The notes under the pieces: model-generated
Told to the model about the DNA's origin: nothing
Seen by the model: only the letters and a program-made list of their open reading frames with translations
Database searches by the model: none
Shown here: piece after piece, positions 1 to 9,470 of the stretch
Layout: every line of letters starts with the position of its first letter
Numbering within the stretch: position 1 is the stretch's first letter
NCBI GenBank assembly: GCA_963828285.1
Contig: CAWHEB010000001.1
Location: 434,001 to 498,000, forward strand
Source of the DNA: DAIOEK01 sp963828285
Lineage (GTDB): Bacteria; Chloroflexota; Anaerolineae; Anaerolineales; Anaerolineaceae
Reading direction: 5' to 3'
Length of the DNA stretch: 64,000 bases
Program-made: the position numbers and the translations under genes

Positions 1-381
1 TCCATACCCCAATTCAACCGGATGATGATGAGTTACGAGGCTCCTGGCAGATATCTTGAAGAGGTAGTACAGGGTTTACTCAAGAATGCGGACGAGATGC
101 CTGACCCGGGTGAGACGGTTACCATCAGATCCGCAGTGAAAATCGTGGAGCCTGAAATGCAGTTAATTGTCAAAGGTGTTGAACCAATCGGATATATTTT
201 CTCTGATCTTACACACGACGAGATAAGGTCTCGTTCTTACAAGCCTGTTATGGAGATCACCTATGGGAACGGGGATACTTATGCCATCGTCAGGGATCCT
301 ATCCGGATTGAGGATTACCGGATAGTGTCCCAGTTCCTTTTCAACCGGAGTCGATATAGTTTGATCTATGTCAATCAATAA
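1..381 (+). CDS. C-terminal part of an unrecognised protein (5' end outside window)
   Basis: The frame is open from the first base of the window, so this is the end of a longer gene; the ATG at 22 is probably internal. About 126 residues are visible. The mix of acidic and beta-prone segments shows no signal peptide, membrane segment or motif I recognise. The stop at 379-381 lies four bases before a hairpin at 385-410. Function unknown. Confidence 0.55.
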   Translation, partial: SIPQFNRMMMSYEAPGRYLEEVVQGLLKNADEMPDPGETVTIRSAVKIVEPEMQLIVKGVEPIGYIFSDLTHDEIRSRSYKPVMEITYGNGDTYAIVRDPIRIEDYRIVSQFLFNRSRYSLIYVNQ

Positions 382-384
382 AAA

Positions 385-410
385 GAACTGCCGGATTTCA
401 CCGGCAGTTC
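385..410 (-). terminator. Rho-independent terminator overlapping the end of the lipoprotein gene
   Basis: A perfect 10-bp stem (GAACTGCCGG / CCGGCAGTTC) with a 6-nt loop. Read on the minus strand it is followed by TTTTTATTG, so it terminates the minus-strand lipoprotein gene. That gene's TGA (398-400) sits in the hairpin loop. It may also act on the plus-strand gene ending at 381, although the plus side has no T-run. Confidence 0.8.
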
Positions 411-1570
411 GAAAATATACTTTTACCCGGGAATACAATAACAGTAAGGTTCACCTGCCCATCCGTACGGACATCCTCCGGAGGTGGTTGGCAACCCACC
501 GGTGTGGGAGTCTTAGGTCTGGGTGTACCTGTCGGTTCTTCACGCGGACAGCTTTGCGGTTCCAGACCAGTCAGCTCAAAGTTCATCGCGTCGCGGCAGG
601 TGTTATCCACACCCCAGAGCTGATTTAATGGGTAGTAGGTATTCCCGCGAATAGGCGATCCAGCGTCTGCTTCTGTAAAACGGTCCACGTAATCCAATTT
701 GGTTTGATCTTTCACACCGGCATCGGCGATCACGCCCAACATATAGTTTTTCGCAGGGAAAGCTCGTTTGAAGGCGAATTGGACTGTGGAACGGGTTCCT
801 GCATTCACTCTCACCCAGGCAAGGTCGGGATCGTCACCAATACCTCTATCAAATAACAGAGTTTCATAGCCATCGCCATCCAGCGGGGCATCTGACTTCA
901 CCGAAGATAAACCAGCGGTATCATGATTTTGATCCTGCCAGACTTGAACACCTTCAGTTGTCCATTCCTTGGTGAAAGGCGGTTTTGAAAGGATAAGGTA
1001 ATCCCCAAAACCATCACGGTCCTTGTCGATCTCCACCGCGTATTGAATGCCCATTTCATTATTCGGGTCACTGCCGATCAACTCGACAGATACGAAAGTC
1101 CACAAACCGGATTGGAGGAAGTTATAGGTCTTGATATCCAAATCCGGGATGTAAGTCATATCCTGGAGAAATGGACGTTCAAAACGGTTGATCTTGTATG
1201 TATCACCATAAGGGGCTCGTTTCTCAGGTGCTGTATCCTTGGATGGGACGTCATACACAAGGAACCCAACGGATACACTACCAGGAGGAACATCCTTGTG
1301 GATGATCTCCAAAGTGGGCGTAGCAGACGGTTCGAGTGTTGGCTCTGCAGTTGGCGGCTCAAGCGTGGGCGGCTCGATGGTGGGTGGTTCAGCGGTTGGC
1401 GGTTCCGATGTATCGCTGGGCAAGGGCACAATGACCCCCATTGTAGGTTGGACTGTTGCTTGTTCTTGTCCTTCCTTTGATATGTTGTAGCCAGCAACCT
1501 GGCATGCAATGGTTACCAGCAGTAATAAAATAGCTAACAATGAATACTTGAGTCGGGTCTGCGATTTCAT
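398..1570 (-). CDS. Secreted lipoprotein with Thr/Glu/Pro linker, unknown function
   Basis: About 390 aa. The start at 1570 is chosen because AGGAGG lies just upstream and the first 23 residues form a lipoprotein signal peptide ending in VTIAC (Cys23). Residues about 40-95 are a low-complexity Pro/Thr/Glu linker with repeated EPPT units. The remaining ~290 residues form a soluble extracytoplasmic domain containing aspartate-rich pieces such as DKDRDGFGDY, reminiscent of calcium-binding loops. A second short Pro/Thr stretch comes near the C-terminus. It probably sits on the outer face of the membrane. No enzymatic motif is recognised. The stop codon lies inside its terminator. Confidence 0.8.
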   Translation of the reverse strand: MKSQTRLKYSLLAILLLLVTIACQVAGYNISKEGQEQATVQPTMGVIVPLPSDTSEPPTAEPPTIEPPTLEPPTAEPTLEPSATPTLEIIHKDVPPGSVSVGFLVYDVPSKDTAPEKRAPYGDTYKINRFERPFLQDMTYIPDLDIKTYNFLQSGLWTFVSVELIGSDPNNEMGIQYAVEIDKDRDGFGDYLILSKPPFTKEWTTEGVQVWQDQNHDTAGLSSVKSDAPLDGDGYETLLFDRGIGDDPDLAWVRVNAGTRSTVQFAFKRAFPAKNYMLGVIADAGVKDQTKLDYVDRFTEADAGSPIRGNTYYPLNQLWGVDNTCRDAMNFELTGLEPQSCPREEPTGTPRPKTPTPVGCQPPPEDVRTDGQVNLTVIVFPGKSIFSNCR

Positions 1571-1834
1571 ATGTCCTCCTATTATGGTAAGAGTGTAGAT
1601 CAAATCTAACGTAATTTCAATCAGTTTTTTCTCTTGTGCGATATTGATGATCACCTTGGATAAACCTGATTGTGTGGTATCGGATAAAGATCTGCCCTAA
1701 ACCTAATTTGTTTTTATCGCGAGAGAGAATGTAACTTTTCACTCCGAAAGACATCAAAATATACGATACCAAATGATGCATAAATGCAATTTCTGGGTCA
1801 ACTTTTATAGATATACTATTGGAGATTAAGAAAA

Positions 1835-2182
1835 ATGAATTCACCTATTCACGTAACAGATGCTGAATTTGAAAAAGTAGTGCTAAAATCTACTCTTCCC
1901 ACCGTGGTTGATTTTTGGGCACCCTGGTGCAGTCCATGCCGATCCGTTGCGCCTATTTTAGATAAGCTCTCAAATGAATACGCCGGAAAATTGGTAATTG
2001 CTAAGGTAAATACCGATGAACATAATGAGTGGGCGCAGAAATATGGTGTTCAGGGTATCCCTACCATGTTGTTCATCGCCAATGGGAAGCTCATTCACAA
2101 ACAGGTAGGGGCGCTGCCCGAACCCATGCTGCGTCAGATCTTAGATCAATTTTTGGAAGTGGTAACCGCAGTTCCGGCATGA
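1835..2182 (+). CDS. trxA: Thioredoxin
   Basis: 115 aa, the normal thioredoxin length. The redox motif is WCSPC at residues 31-35, where the usual form is WCGPC. The fold is otherwise canonical: VVDFWAPWC, a cis-proline loop GIPTM near residue 75, and the C-terminal helix. GGAG stands 10 nt before the ATG. It is a cytosolic disulfide reductase expected to work with a thioredoxin reductase that is not in this window. It is monocistronic, with its own terminator at 2271-2295. Confidence 0.92.
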   Translation: MNSPIHVTDAEFEKVVLKSTLPTVVDFWAPWCSPCRSVAPILDKLSNEYAGKLVIAKVNTDEHNEWAQKYGVQGIPTMLFIANGKLIHKQVGALPEPMLRQILDQFLEVVTAVPA

Positions 2183-2270
2183 ACCAAGTGGTAAGGTCAA
2201 TGATCCCTGCTCGTCGGGTTTCACCATCTTTTCGAAAAAGTATAGAAAATTACTACATAAAACTGGATCA

Positions 2271-2295
2271 AAAGCTCCCGATTGGGAGCTTTTTC
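2271..2295 (+). terminator. Terminator of the thioredoxin gene
   Basis: AAAGCTCCC and GGGAGCTTT pair around the tetraloop GATT and are followed by further T residues, 90 nt after the trxA stop. Confidence 0.85.
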
Positions 2296-2564
2296 ATTAG
2301 CAACTGACTCTCTACGGATAGGGAATGAGGTTCGTGCTTTCCCTGCCACAAAAATATGAATGTGATGTGGGCCGAATCGGAACGATAATTAGTTATTTGT
2401 TTCAATTAAGAAATTATCTTTTGGTTTAACGGCTGTATCATTAAAGATCCCGAATTTTAGAAAGTGTATTCGATTGTAAATGTACTTGTTAGTCAATATG
2501 AAGACATAGTACTTAGCTCATTAGTTCTAACTATCATTGTAACAGACCTTAAAACAGAAAACAA

Positions 2565-2580
2565 CTGTCACTTGTGACAG
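2565..2580 (-). terminator. Palindromic hairpin, likely minus-strand terminator
   Basis: CTGTCAC-TT-GTGACAG is a perfect 16-bp palindrome. On the minus strand it is followed by TTGTTTTCTGTTTT, so it would terminate the sortase remnant at 2747-2900. A related sequence (AACTGTCAC with flanking A-run) recurs at 54155-54189, also downstream of minus-strand gene remains. Confidence 0.5.
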
Positions 2581-2746
2581 GTATTATGTTGATCGAATCT
2601 AATTGAGTGAATTTTGGGTTAGGGTATACAAACAGAGCTCACGCCCAAGGTACAAAAATATTTAATAGACCATCAATTGATTACAAATATTTCTTAATCT
2701 GGAGTTTGATCGAGGCGTACTTATCTCAATGAGTGCCAGCTAACCC

Positions 2747-2900
2747 TCAATGATTTGCATCTTCGATTCGGACCAAGACTGCTCTGACAGCAACCCGTTT
2801 TTTGTAGCTTTCACTATCTGGATCATATGATCCGCAGGTCAATATAGTGATCGTAGGATATTCTACGTGAGTGATATTCCTTATTGATAGCTTAAACGAT
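2747..2900 (-). pseudogene. Sortase C-terminal remnant
   Basis: In one minus-strand frame ending with TGA at 2747-2749, about 50 codons read as the end of a class C/E/F-like sortase. The catalytic cysteine block TITILTCGSYD is followed by YKKRVAVRAVLV, which carries the conserved arginine. Upstream (2901-2903) the frame is closed by TAA and no start codon exists. Short hydrophobic matches in another frame (TIVIKGLIV, near 2905-2930) suggest that the rest is degraded. It is a relic of a surface-protein anchoring enzyme. Confidence 0.6.
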
Positions 2901-2932
2901 TAAGCCTTTAATAACAATCGTTTATGTATCCA

Positions 2933-3043
2933 TCACTCCGGACGCAATATGCCCGCAACGATCAAGGCTATCGCCAATAAAATCACCACAACCACAACAA
3001 TGATCAGCAGGCATTTAACGCGAAGATAACAATGATCTATACT
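2933..3043 (-). other. Possible small membrane peptide in a 1-kb gene-poor gap
   Basis: The interval 2296-3298 holds no convincing full gene. Besides the sortase remnant, the minus strand here encodes a basic stretch followed by about 20 strongly hydrophobic residues and a stop (RVKCLLIIVVVVVILL then AIALIVAGILRPE). No ATG with a ribosome binding site is visible, so it may be a single-span membrane peptide or a fragment. Confidence 0.2.
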
Positions 3044-3298
3044 ATTACAATAAGCTGTAACGAATTCTTATACTGGTACAACTTCTTAACTTATAAATAT
3101 CTATTTACAATCCTGATCAAGATCAGTACTATCATTGGAGATCCATCTTCGCCACCACATGTGGTCATGGCTGCATCAACCATAAAGAGCTACCACATCA
3201 TCATATTTTATAGCAATTGAACACTATCCTGAACAGGATCTGGTATCAGGTAGATAAAGTGGCAACAGGAAATTGGTTACGGCTTTACGATTGATAAT

Positions 3299-5055
3299 AT
3301 GAGCATAGAAGAGCGCATCTTAGACAATTTAACTTTACTATACGGAAAGCAGGCATCCTGGAATACCTGGAGGCAAATCCAATCGATCCTTGCGTCGGTT
3401 AAGAAGGACGCCGATCAGTTTTACATCGAGCATGGAGAGCTATCACAAAAGGATGCTTTTCTGATCACTTACGGCGATAGCATCCACGAAAGTGGTCAAG
3501 CTCCACTAAAGACTTTGGGAAAGTTTTGCACTAACTATCTGGATGATTCAATCAGTACGATCCACATACTGCCCTTTTTTCCGTTTTCATCAGATGATGG
3601 ATTTTCTGTCATCGATTATCGTGCAAGTGAACCCTGGCCTCGGAAGCTGGGATGATATCAAGAGACTATCCCAGCGTTACCGCCTGATGTTTGATGGTGT
3701 CATCAACCATGTGTCCCGATCCAGTTCATGGTTCCAGTCATACCTAAAAGACGAAGATCCATATAGCGGATACTTCATCACAGCCAAAGAAGAGTGGGAT
3801 CTTTCCAGGGTAGTCAGACCCCGTACTCACCCATTGCTAACCAGGGTGACCACCTCCGCAGGTGAACGATACGTTTGGACGACGTTCAGTGATGATCAGA
3901 TAGACCTGAATTATCAGAATCCTACAGTATTGTTGGAGATCATCAATCTACTTTTGTTCTATGTACAAAAAGGAGCCCGGATAATCCGTTTGGACGCTAT
4001 TGCCTACTTATGGAAAACATCAGGAACTGGTTGCATCCATTTACCTGAGACGCATGCTGTCGTCAAGATCATCCGTGGTGTGTTAGACCTGGTTGCTCCT
4101 GAGGTTTTTCTAATCACCGAAACGAATGTTCCACATGAGGAAAACATCAGTTATTTTGGTGAGTATCAAGCAGATGCAGGTCATACAGACGAAGCACAAA
4201 TGGTTTACCAATTTCCACTTGCACCGCTTGTTATACATAGTCTGGCGACCGGATCTGTTGATCATCTATCCAAATGGGCAGCAAGCCTGGAATCGAAGGG
4301 ATTATTCTTTAATTTTCTAGCCTCCCATGATGGGATCGGACTTCTTCCTGCCAAGGGTATTCTCAACGACATTGAGATCGACTACCTGGTGAAGAAAACC
4401 ATTCAACACGGTGGAAGGGTTTCATTCAGATCCAATCCGGACAGAAGTGAAAGCCCATACGAGCTGAACATCACGCTGTTTGATATCTTAAATGATCCGA
4501 TGCGACCCGATCCGATCCTGGATATCTCCCGGTTCCTTGCGTCCCAAGTCATCATGCTTTCATTGGCTGGAGTGCCGGGGATCTACATCCACAGTCTCTT
4601 TGGAACGAGGAATTGTCAGGATTGTGTGGATGATTCCGGTCAAGCGCGATCCATTAATCGGTTCAAAGTATGATTATCCGTTACTCAAACGATTATTGGC
4701 TGTTCAAACCAGTAGAGAATCGCAGATACTGCAACGGCTTACTCATCTCCTTAATATCCGCAGGATGCATCCCGAATTCCATCCATCCGCAGAACAGAAG
4801 GTGATTTGCGCTAATCCTGCAGTGTTTTCTGTGCTTCGCCGGTCCAAAGACGGCAAGCAGAGCACACTCTGTCTGGTCAATGTTAGCGATCGTCTTCAGG
4901 ATATACAAATCCCCGCGGAATCATTGGGTACAGTAGCGAATCAGATCTGGAGTGATCTCATTGATAACCGGGAATATGCTGTATCCGATAGTCATTTAAA
5001 TTTATCCTTAAACCCCTATCAGTATATGTTGGCTACACGCATTATCGATAAATGA
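3299..5055 (+). pseudogene. GH13_18 sugar phosphorylase (glucosylglycerate phosphorylase-like), two frameshifts
   Basis: Reading across three frames gives one ~584-aa GH13 subfamily 18 protein, a family that phosphorolyses sucrose, glucosylglycerate or related glucosides to alpha-glucose 1-phosphate. The nucleophile block RLDAIAYLWK, the following CIHLPETHAVVK, and the acid/base block ITETNVPHEENISYFG are intact. This combination is more like the YcjM (glucosylglycerate phosphorylase) group than classical sucrose phosphorylases. The first lesion is one extra base at about 3623: removing it gives DYRQVNPGLGSWDD. The second is one extra base at about 4668: removing it gives RSINRFKYDYPLL. Both look recent or artefactual because all flanking motifs are preserved. 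There is no obvious operon partner. Confidence 0.75.
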
Positions 5056-5189
5056 CTCATTTAGATAATGCCGGGGCGCTCTACTTCGTTCCGCATATCC
5101 GATTTATTCCAGCAGCACTCCGCTGACGTCAATCACTACGACAACCCTCTCCTAATGATCGGTCCTACTTGCTTCGCTCGGGGATGTTA

Positions 5190-5570
5190 TCAGCAGAAAA
5201 TCCATACAAGAATCATGAAAAACATGAATGGCACGAAAACGAGAATAATGGCAATTTTAGCCCGTGCTTTGGCAGCGAATTTGTCCGATTTCAATAAGTC
5301 TTCTATTCGGTCTGCTCCTTGTGAGCATATCCAAAATTAAACAGGGAGTACAACCGAGACCCTGTGCCTTTCAGATAATTGTTCCCTTTGAGTATTTATT
5401 TCTAAACGAAAGTCCAGCCAATGAGTAAGAATACATTTATAATTTTCGATTTGGGGATTGATTACCCCATATTCCTTTAACAATGGGAGAACGAATATTC
5501 TCCCAAGGAAATGATCGACATTCTTCACATCGAGTTGGATGGACACGAAAGTGATCTGTTCTTGTATCAA
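5190..5570 (-). other. Weak minus-strand reading frames in the gap 5056-5840
   Basis: This gap of nearly 800 bases has no recognised gene. One frame runs from a TTG at 5570 to TAA at 5337 (77 codons, no known family). It then continues in the same frame after the stop with a charged helix and a hydrophobic tail ending VPFMFFMILVWIFC at 5190. It could be one small membrane protein broken by a nonsense codon, or chance. No good ribosome binding site is seen. Confidence 0.2.
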
Positions 5571-5840
5571 AATTAACCATTTACTTTCAAATATTTCAAG
5601 ATTCCTTACAGATACAAGTCAATCCCGATCTGCGGATCTAGGTCTTGACAGCGGGGGAATCGAAACGTTAATTAATGATCATCAAGAGTGTGATGAAGAT
5701 AGTTAAACCTTGTATAACGGGGCTTCAAATCCATCTGAATGTTGCCTGAGGTTCAGCTGATAATGGATTATTGAGCGTTTCTTCTGAAAAGAGAAACGGA
5801 GTTACAATCTATATTATGGCTATTGTAAAATGAGATGATC

Positions 5841-7639
5841 TTAAAATCCAATCACACTCATAAAAAGGTCAGAATATCCTTTTGTCGAAACAAGTTCAAC
5901 ATGTTCGATCACTTTAGCGATTTTATCCATCGAAACCCTAAGATTCATTGATACCAGCAGCTCCCGAGCACCGGTTCCTGCCGCATTACCCAACTGAACA
6001 AACCGCTCAATTGGAATCGACGGAAACATTCCTATCCGTAGGGCGCTATCCACATCAATATATGTTCCAAAAGCGCCGGCTAAATAGATATTGTCAATGT
6101 CGTCAGGTGATATCCCGGCTTTAGTTATTAACACTTCGAATTCCCGATCGAATTGCTGCCTTTGCCAGTTGAATTTGATTAACGTCACCACGGGTGACTA
6201 CGATATTATTTCCTGTTCCACTGGCTTTGGCGTCAACAAGGATTAATTCTGGTTTTCCACCACTCAGATTTAATTTGCCGTCCTGTCGTTTAAACGTACC
6301 CCGCTTATCAATCATTCCATTTCGATAAAGCTCAGAGACAGAATCCAGGATGCCTGATCCACATATTCCAATTGCTGGCTGGTGGTTGATCGTTTGAACT
6401 TTCACTCCATCATCGTCAATAAAAACTTCCTCTATTGCGCCGGGGATGGCTCGCATCCCATGCAGAATATGCGACCCTTCAAATGCAGGGCCAGATGCGC
6501 AAGAACAGCAAAAGTGTTTACCGTTATGAATCAGACTGATCTCGGTATTTGTGCCAATATCTACCACCAGTGTTGTTCTATTCAATTCCTGAACGTTGAT
6601 CGAGGCAAGAACTGCCAGGTGGTCACTACCAACAAAACTGGCAATATTGGATGGTATATAAATATCAGCATTGGGATTAATTCGTATTCCCATACTTCTT
6701 GCTGGAATCGACCTGGATTTTAGCTCGTTTGTTGTATATGGCGCAGTTCCAAGTGATTCCAGAGGTAGTCCCAGTAACATATGGTGAAGTACTGTATTGC
6801 TCACCAATACACCATCCAATATTTGATTGCGTTCTAAATGAATTTGACCGCAAAGATCATCCACCAGCGAATTGATGGCAGCGAGTAACACTGATTGCAA
6901 TATCTCCGATCCATCATGGTTTTCATTTGAAAACTTTATCCGATCGATTACGTTTTCACCATAAGCGATCTGAGGATTGCTAAGTCCGCTCGAACATAAT
7001 GAAAGTCCGTTTTTTAAATCGACCAGAAAGCCTGCAATTTTTGTTGTTCCGATATCCACGGCTAAACCCACTATTTGAGAATGAGTTGGGAGAACCGTAA
7101 TCATTTTTCTTTCATTAACAACAAGTGTTACTTCCTTGGATTTGTTATCCCGCAGGTTTACCAATGATCTTTGAAGATCATTCAGGGATCGTTATATTTT
7201 TATACCCCGCATCGCTTAAGACACTCGAGACAAGCGAAATCAGGTCTTTCTTCGAAACTTCAGCAACAGGCAGTTTGACATCCAGGCAGATAAATTGTGG
7301 ATCGATTGGTGAGTTTACTTCACGACCCTCCAGTTGAAGCCTTTGCAATGTGGTTATCGATTCTGTAGGAAAATGTACGATTCCGTCAGAGTTGATCCGG
7401 GTCTGACAAGCCAGTCTAAACCCCGCATCAATTTCCCCACTGGAGAGCAGCTCATCTTCAGAACTGGTTACTGGTGAAAAATTCCCTTGGACAACTTTTA
7501 CTTTACATTTTCCACAAGTGCCGCACCCACCACATACAGAAGAGATTTCCACCCCCGCTTTTTGGGATGCATCAAGTATAGTTGACCCGGATTCGAGTTC
7601 TATTCTTCTCCCCATCGGTTGAAGCGTGATTGTATTCAT
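5841..7639 (-). pseudogene. RACE-type reductive activator of corrinoid proteins (2Fe-2S + ASKHA), two frameshifts
   Basis: The joined product is ~598 aa, normal for ATP-dependent reductive activators of corrinoid enzymes (RamA-functional analogues, DUF4445 family). These proteins re-reduce inactive Co(II) corrinoid to Co(I). The N-terminal plant-type 2Fe-2S domain has SVCGGCGTCGKC, then a linker, then an ASKHA ATPase-like domain with VDIGTTK, VVDIGTNTE, GICGSG and, near the end, YLAGAFGTYID. The start at 7639 (MNTITLQP) follows the DUF1638 stop by 16 nt. One extra base at about 7180 and one at about 6138 break the frame; removing them gives TIPEDLQRSLVNLRDN and AIRSGIEVLITKAG, matching the family. 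It is transcribed after DUF1638 and serves the corrinoid module next door. Confidence 0.82.
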
Positions 7640-7655
7640 GGAGGGCTTCTTTTGC

Positions 7656-8408
7656 TTATACTTCATCATTGGACATAAAAATACAGTCGTCAAAGGCTGC
7701 CTGGAGAGTTTTTCCCGGTGGAACAATTATGAAATCTGGATCCTGCTTATCCCATTCTGCATGGAGCAATTTTCGAAACAAGACCAGATCTGCAGACAGA
7801 GCCTCAAAGAACCATCCTTGTTTTTTTGCTTCCAATTCCAGTTCATTTTGAGCATGATCACTCGTGGATATTTCCGTATCAATATATACCAGACGGTTAT
7901 ATTTGGATTGCCAGGCTCCCATTACATCCATCAGGTATTCAGCGTTCTCCGGACCATATTTTAAAGTGAACTCTGCCAACTTATTCTCCCTTTCAGCATC
8001 TGTGAGCAGTCCCATGGATTGGAAATTTCCAGACCCATCTTTTCTTTCAAAAGAATCCTGGGTGAACCAATAAGTTCCCGGATTCTGGGTAAATTGGCCA
8101 TTATAGCGTTCACGACTTCCCAGGAACATGGCAATACAATCGTGAACACGAGGGACAACAAGCGGAATCGAACGTGTTTGCAAACCGCTCGAACCATTTC
8201 CACATAATCCGTATGCTAGAAGAATTCCTGAGTATCCTCTGCCTTCGGCTTTATCAATGCTCTCTTGCAGATTTTCCCGCAATTTGGCGGGTTCATTATG
8301 CAATCCCCTTTCTAAAATCTGAATATCAATCGTATGCGGGGAAATTGCGGCAAAATGATAGATCGGGCGCGAAAAGACTTCACAGGCAATGCACAAGTAA
8401 CGAGACAT
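7656..8408 (-). CDS. DUF1638 family protein of corrinoid methyltransferase loci
   Basis: 250 aa, full length. Typical DUF1638 segments are visible: an N-terminal CIACEVF, LAYGLCGNG near residue 65 and VPRVHDCIAMFLGS near residue 85. The conserved Cys and His could bind a metal or cofactor. The biochemical role is not known to me. The family commonly sits beside corrinoid-dependent methyltransferases and RACE proteins, as here, where it is the first gene of a two-gene minus-strand unit with the activator. It is divergent from the homocysteine-methyltransferase-like gene, with a palindromic operator in between. Confidence 0.8.
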   Translation of the reverse strand: MSRYLCIACEVFSRPIYHFAAISPHTIDIQILERGLHNEPAKLRENLQESIDKAEGRGYSGILLAYGLCGNGSSGLQTRSIPLVVPRVHDCIAMFLGSRERYNGQFTQNPGTYWFTQDSFERKDGSGNFQSMGLLTDAERENKLAEFTLKYGPENAEYLMDVMGAWQSKYNRLVYIDTEISTSDHAQNELELEAKKQGWFFEALSADLVLFRKLLHAEWDKQDPDFIIVPPGKTLQAAFDDCIFMSNDEV

Positions 8409-8550
8409 TATTGTTCCTCTAAAATTATCGCCAAGAATAGCATCATTATTTATTACTCCCCGATCATTTCAATCTAATTCATTAATCGAATTTCTAATAT
8501 TTGTATCCTCTTTTGAGGAATACTCTATAATGAACTATATATTCAAAATT

Positions 8551-8565
8551 TGCAACACTGTTGCA
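8551..8565 (+). promoter_or_regulatory. Palindromic operator in the divergent promoter region
   Basis: TGCAACACTGTTGCA is a TGCAAC/GTTGCA inverted repeat with a 3-nt centre. It lies 20 nt downstream of a TATAAT at 8526-8531 and upstream of the ribosome binding site at 8575-8579, in the interval between divergent genes 8408 and 8586. It is a candidate repressor site. Its sequence differs from the 11253-11270 palindrome, so a second regulator is possible. Confidence 0.5.
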
Positions 8566-8585
8566 TTTTCAGGCGGAGGATGATG

Positions 8586-9470
8586 ATGACTGGTTTTCTT
8601 AAACGATTGAACGATGGCGAAATTCTATTAGCTGATGGAGCCACAGGTACGAATTTGCAAAAAATGGGACTACCCGCTGGTACTGTATCGGAAGAGTTGG
8701 TTTTTGATAATCCGGATCTGTTGGTTTCCCTCGAAAAAGAATTCGTCAAAGCTGGTTCTGATATCATCCTGACGTGTACCTTTGGAGGGACAAGCATCAG
8801 ATTGAAAGAATCCAAGTATCGAGATAGGGTGGCTGAGATCAATGAAAAGGCAGCAGAGATCGCCCGATCCGCGGCAATTAGCCGTGAGGGAGTTTTGGTC
8901 GGAGGTTCGATAGGTCCCACTGGTGAATTGATCAAGCCCTTTGGTCCTTTGGATCCGGAGAATGCATCAGGTTCCTTTCAAGTTCAAGCGAAAGCTCTGG
9001 CAAATGGTGGAGTGGATCTTTTTGTCATTGAAACCATGTTCTCCATAGAAGAAGCTACACTTGCTTTTGATGCTGTTCGGTCAGTGAGTGATCTCCCGAT
9101 TGTGGTCTCCTTCAGTTATGATCGTGGAACACGCACCATGATGGGAGTTAAACCTGCCCAGGTAATCACTACTTTTTCTGCAAAGGGCGCCGACGTTGTC
9201 GGAGCAAACTGCGGAACCAGTTTAGAAAACATGGAAAAGATCATTAAAGAATATGCTGACACAGTTCCTGGATTCCCTCTTTGGGCAAAACCAAATGCTG
9301 GCCTTCCAACGGTTGATAGCAACAATCAAGCGATCTATACTATTACACCTGAGCAAATGGGCGAAGCTGCTTCGCGTTTTATCGCCATTGGAGCGCACGT
9401 TGTTGGTGGTTGCTGCGGATCGTCACCGGATCATATAGCCGGTATTGCCAGGACCATCAGGCACAAGTAA
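8586..9470 (+). CDS. Homocysteine S-methyltransferase family (BHMT/MetH-N-like) protein
   Basis: About 294 aa TIM-barrel protein. The substrate-loop start LADGATGTNLQKMG is present. The three zinc cysteines are visible in GANCGTS (about residue 205) and GGCCGSSPDHI (about residue 280). Of three consecutive ATGs, 8586 has the best distance from GGCGGAGG. The family transfers methyl groups to a thiol such as homocysteine, or, fused or next to corrinoid proteins, to and from cobalamin. Beside a free corrinoid protein it may be the methyl-accepting or methyl-donating partner. It is convergent with the UroD-like gene; their 3' ends overlap (9423-9470). Confidence 0.85.
   Translation: MTGFLKRLNDGEILLADGATGTNLQKMGLPAGTVSEELVFDNPDLLVSLEKEFVKAGSDIILTCTFGGTSIRLKESKYRDRVAEINEKAAEIARSAAISREGVLVGGSIGPTGELIKPFGPLDPENASGSFQVQAKALANGGVDLFVIETMFSIEEATLAFDAVRSVSDLPIVVSFSYDRGTRTMMGVKPAQVITTFSAKGADVVGANCGTSLENMEKIIKEYADTVPGFPLWAKPNAGLPTVDSNNQAIYTITPEQMGEAASRFIAIGAHVVGGCCGSSPDHIAGIARTIRHK

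Noticed and set aside
1318..1420. Repeated GGCGGTTCC-like units suggestive of a small repeat array
   Set aside because: They are in frame and encode the EPPT-type linker of the lipoprotein at 398-1570. There are no spacers of constant length, so this is not a CRISPR.
3032..3220. Plus-strand frame of 62 codons in the gap after the thioredoxin
   Set aside because: No ribosome binding site, no similarity, and composition like the surrounding AT-rich intergenic DNA.
5068..5340. Plus-strand frame of 90 codons after the GH13_18 gene
   Set aside because: No Shine-Dalgarno, no family features, and it overlaps a more coding-like hydrophobic segment on the minus strand.
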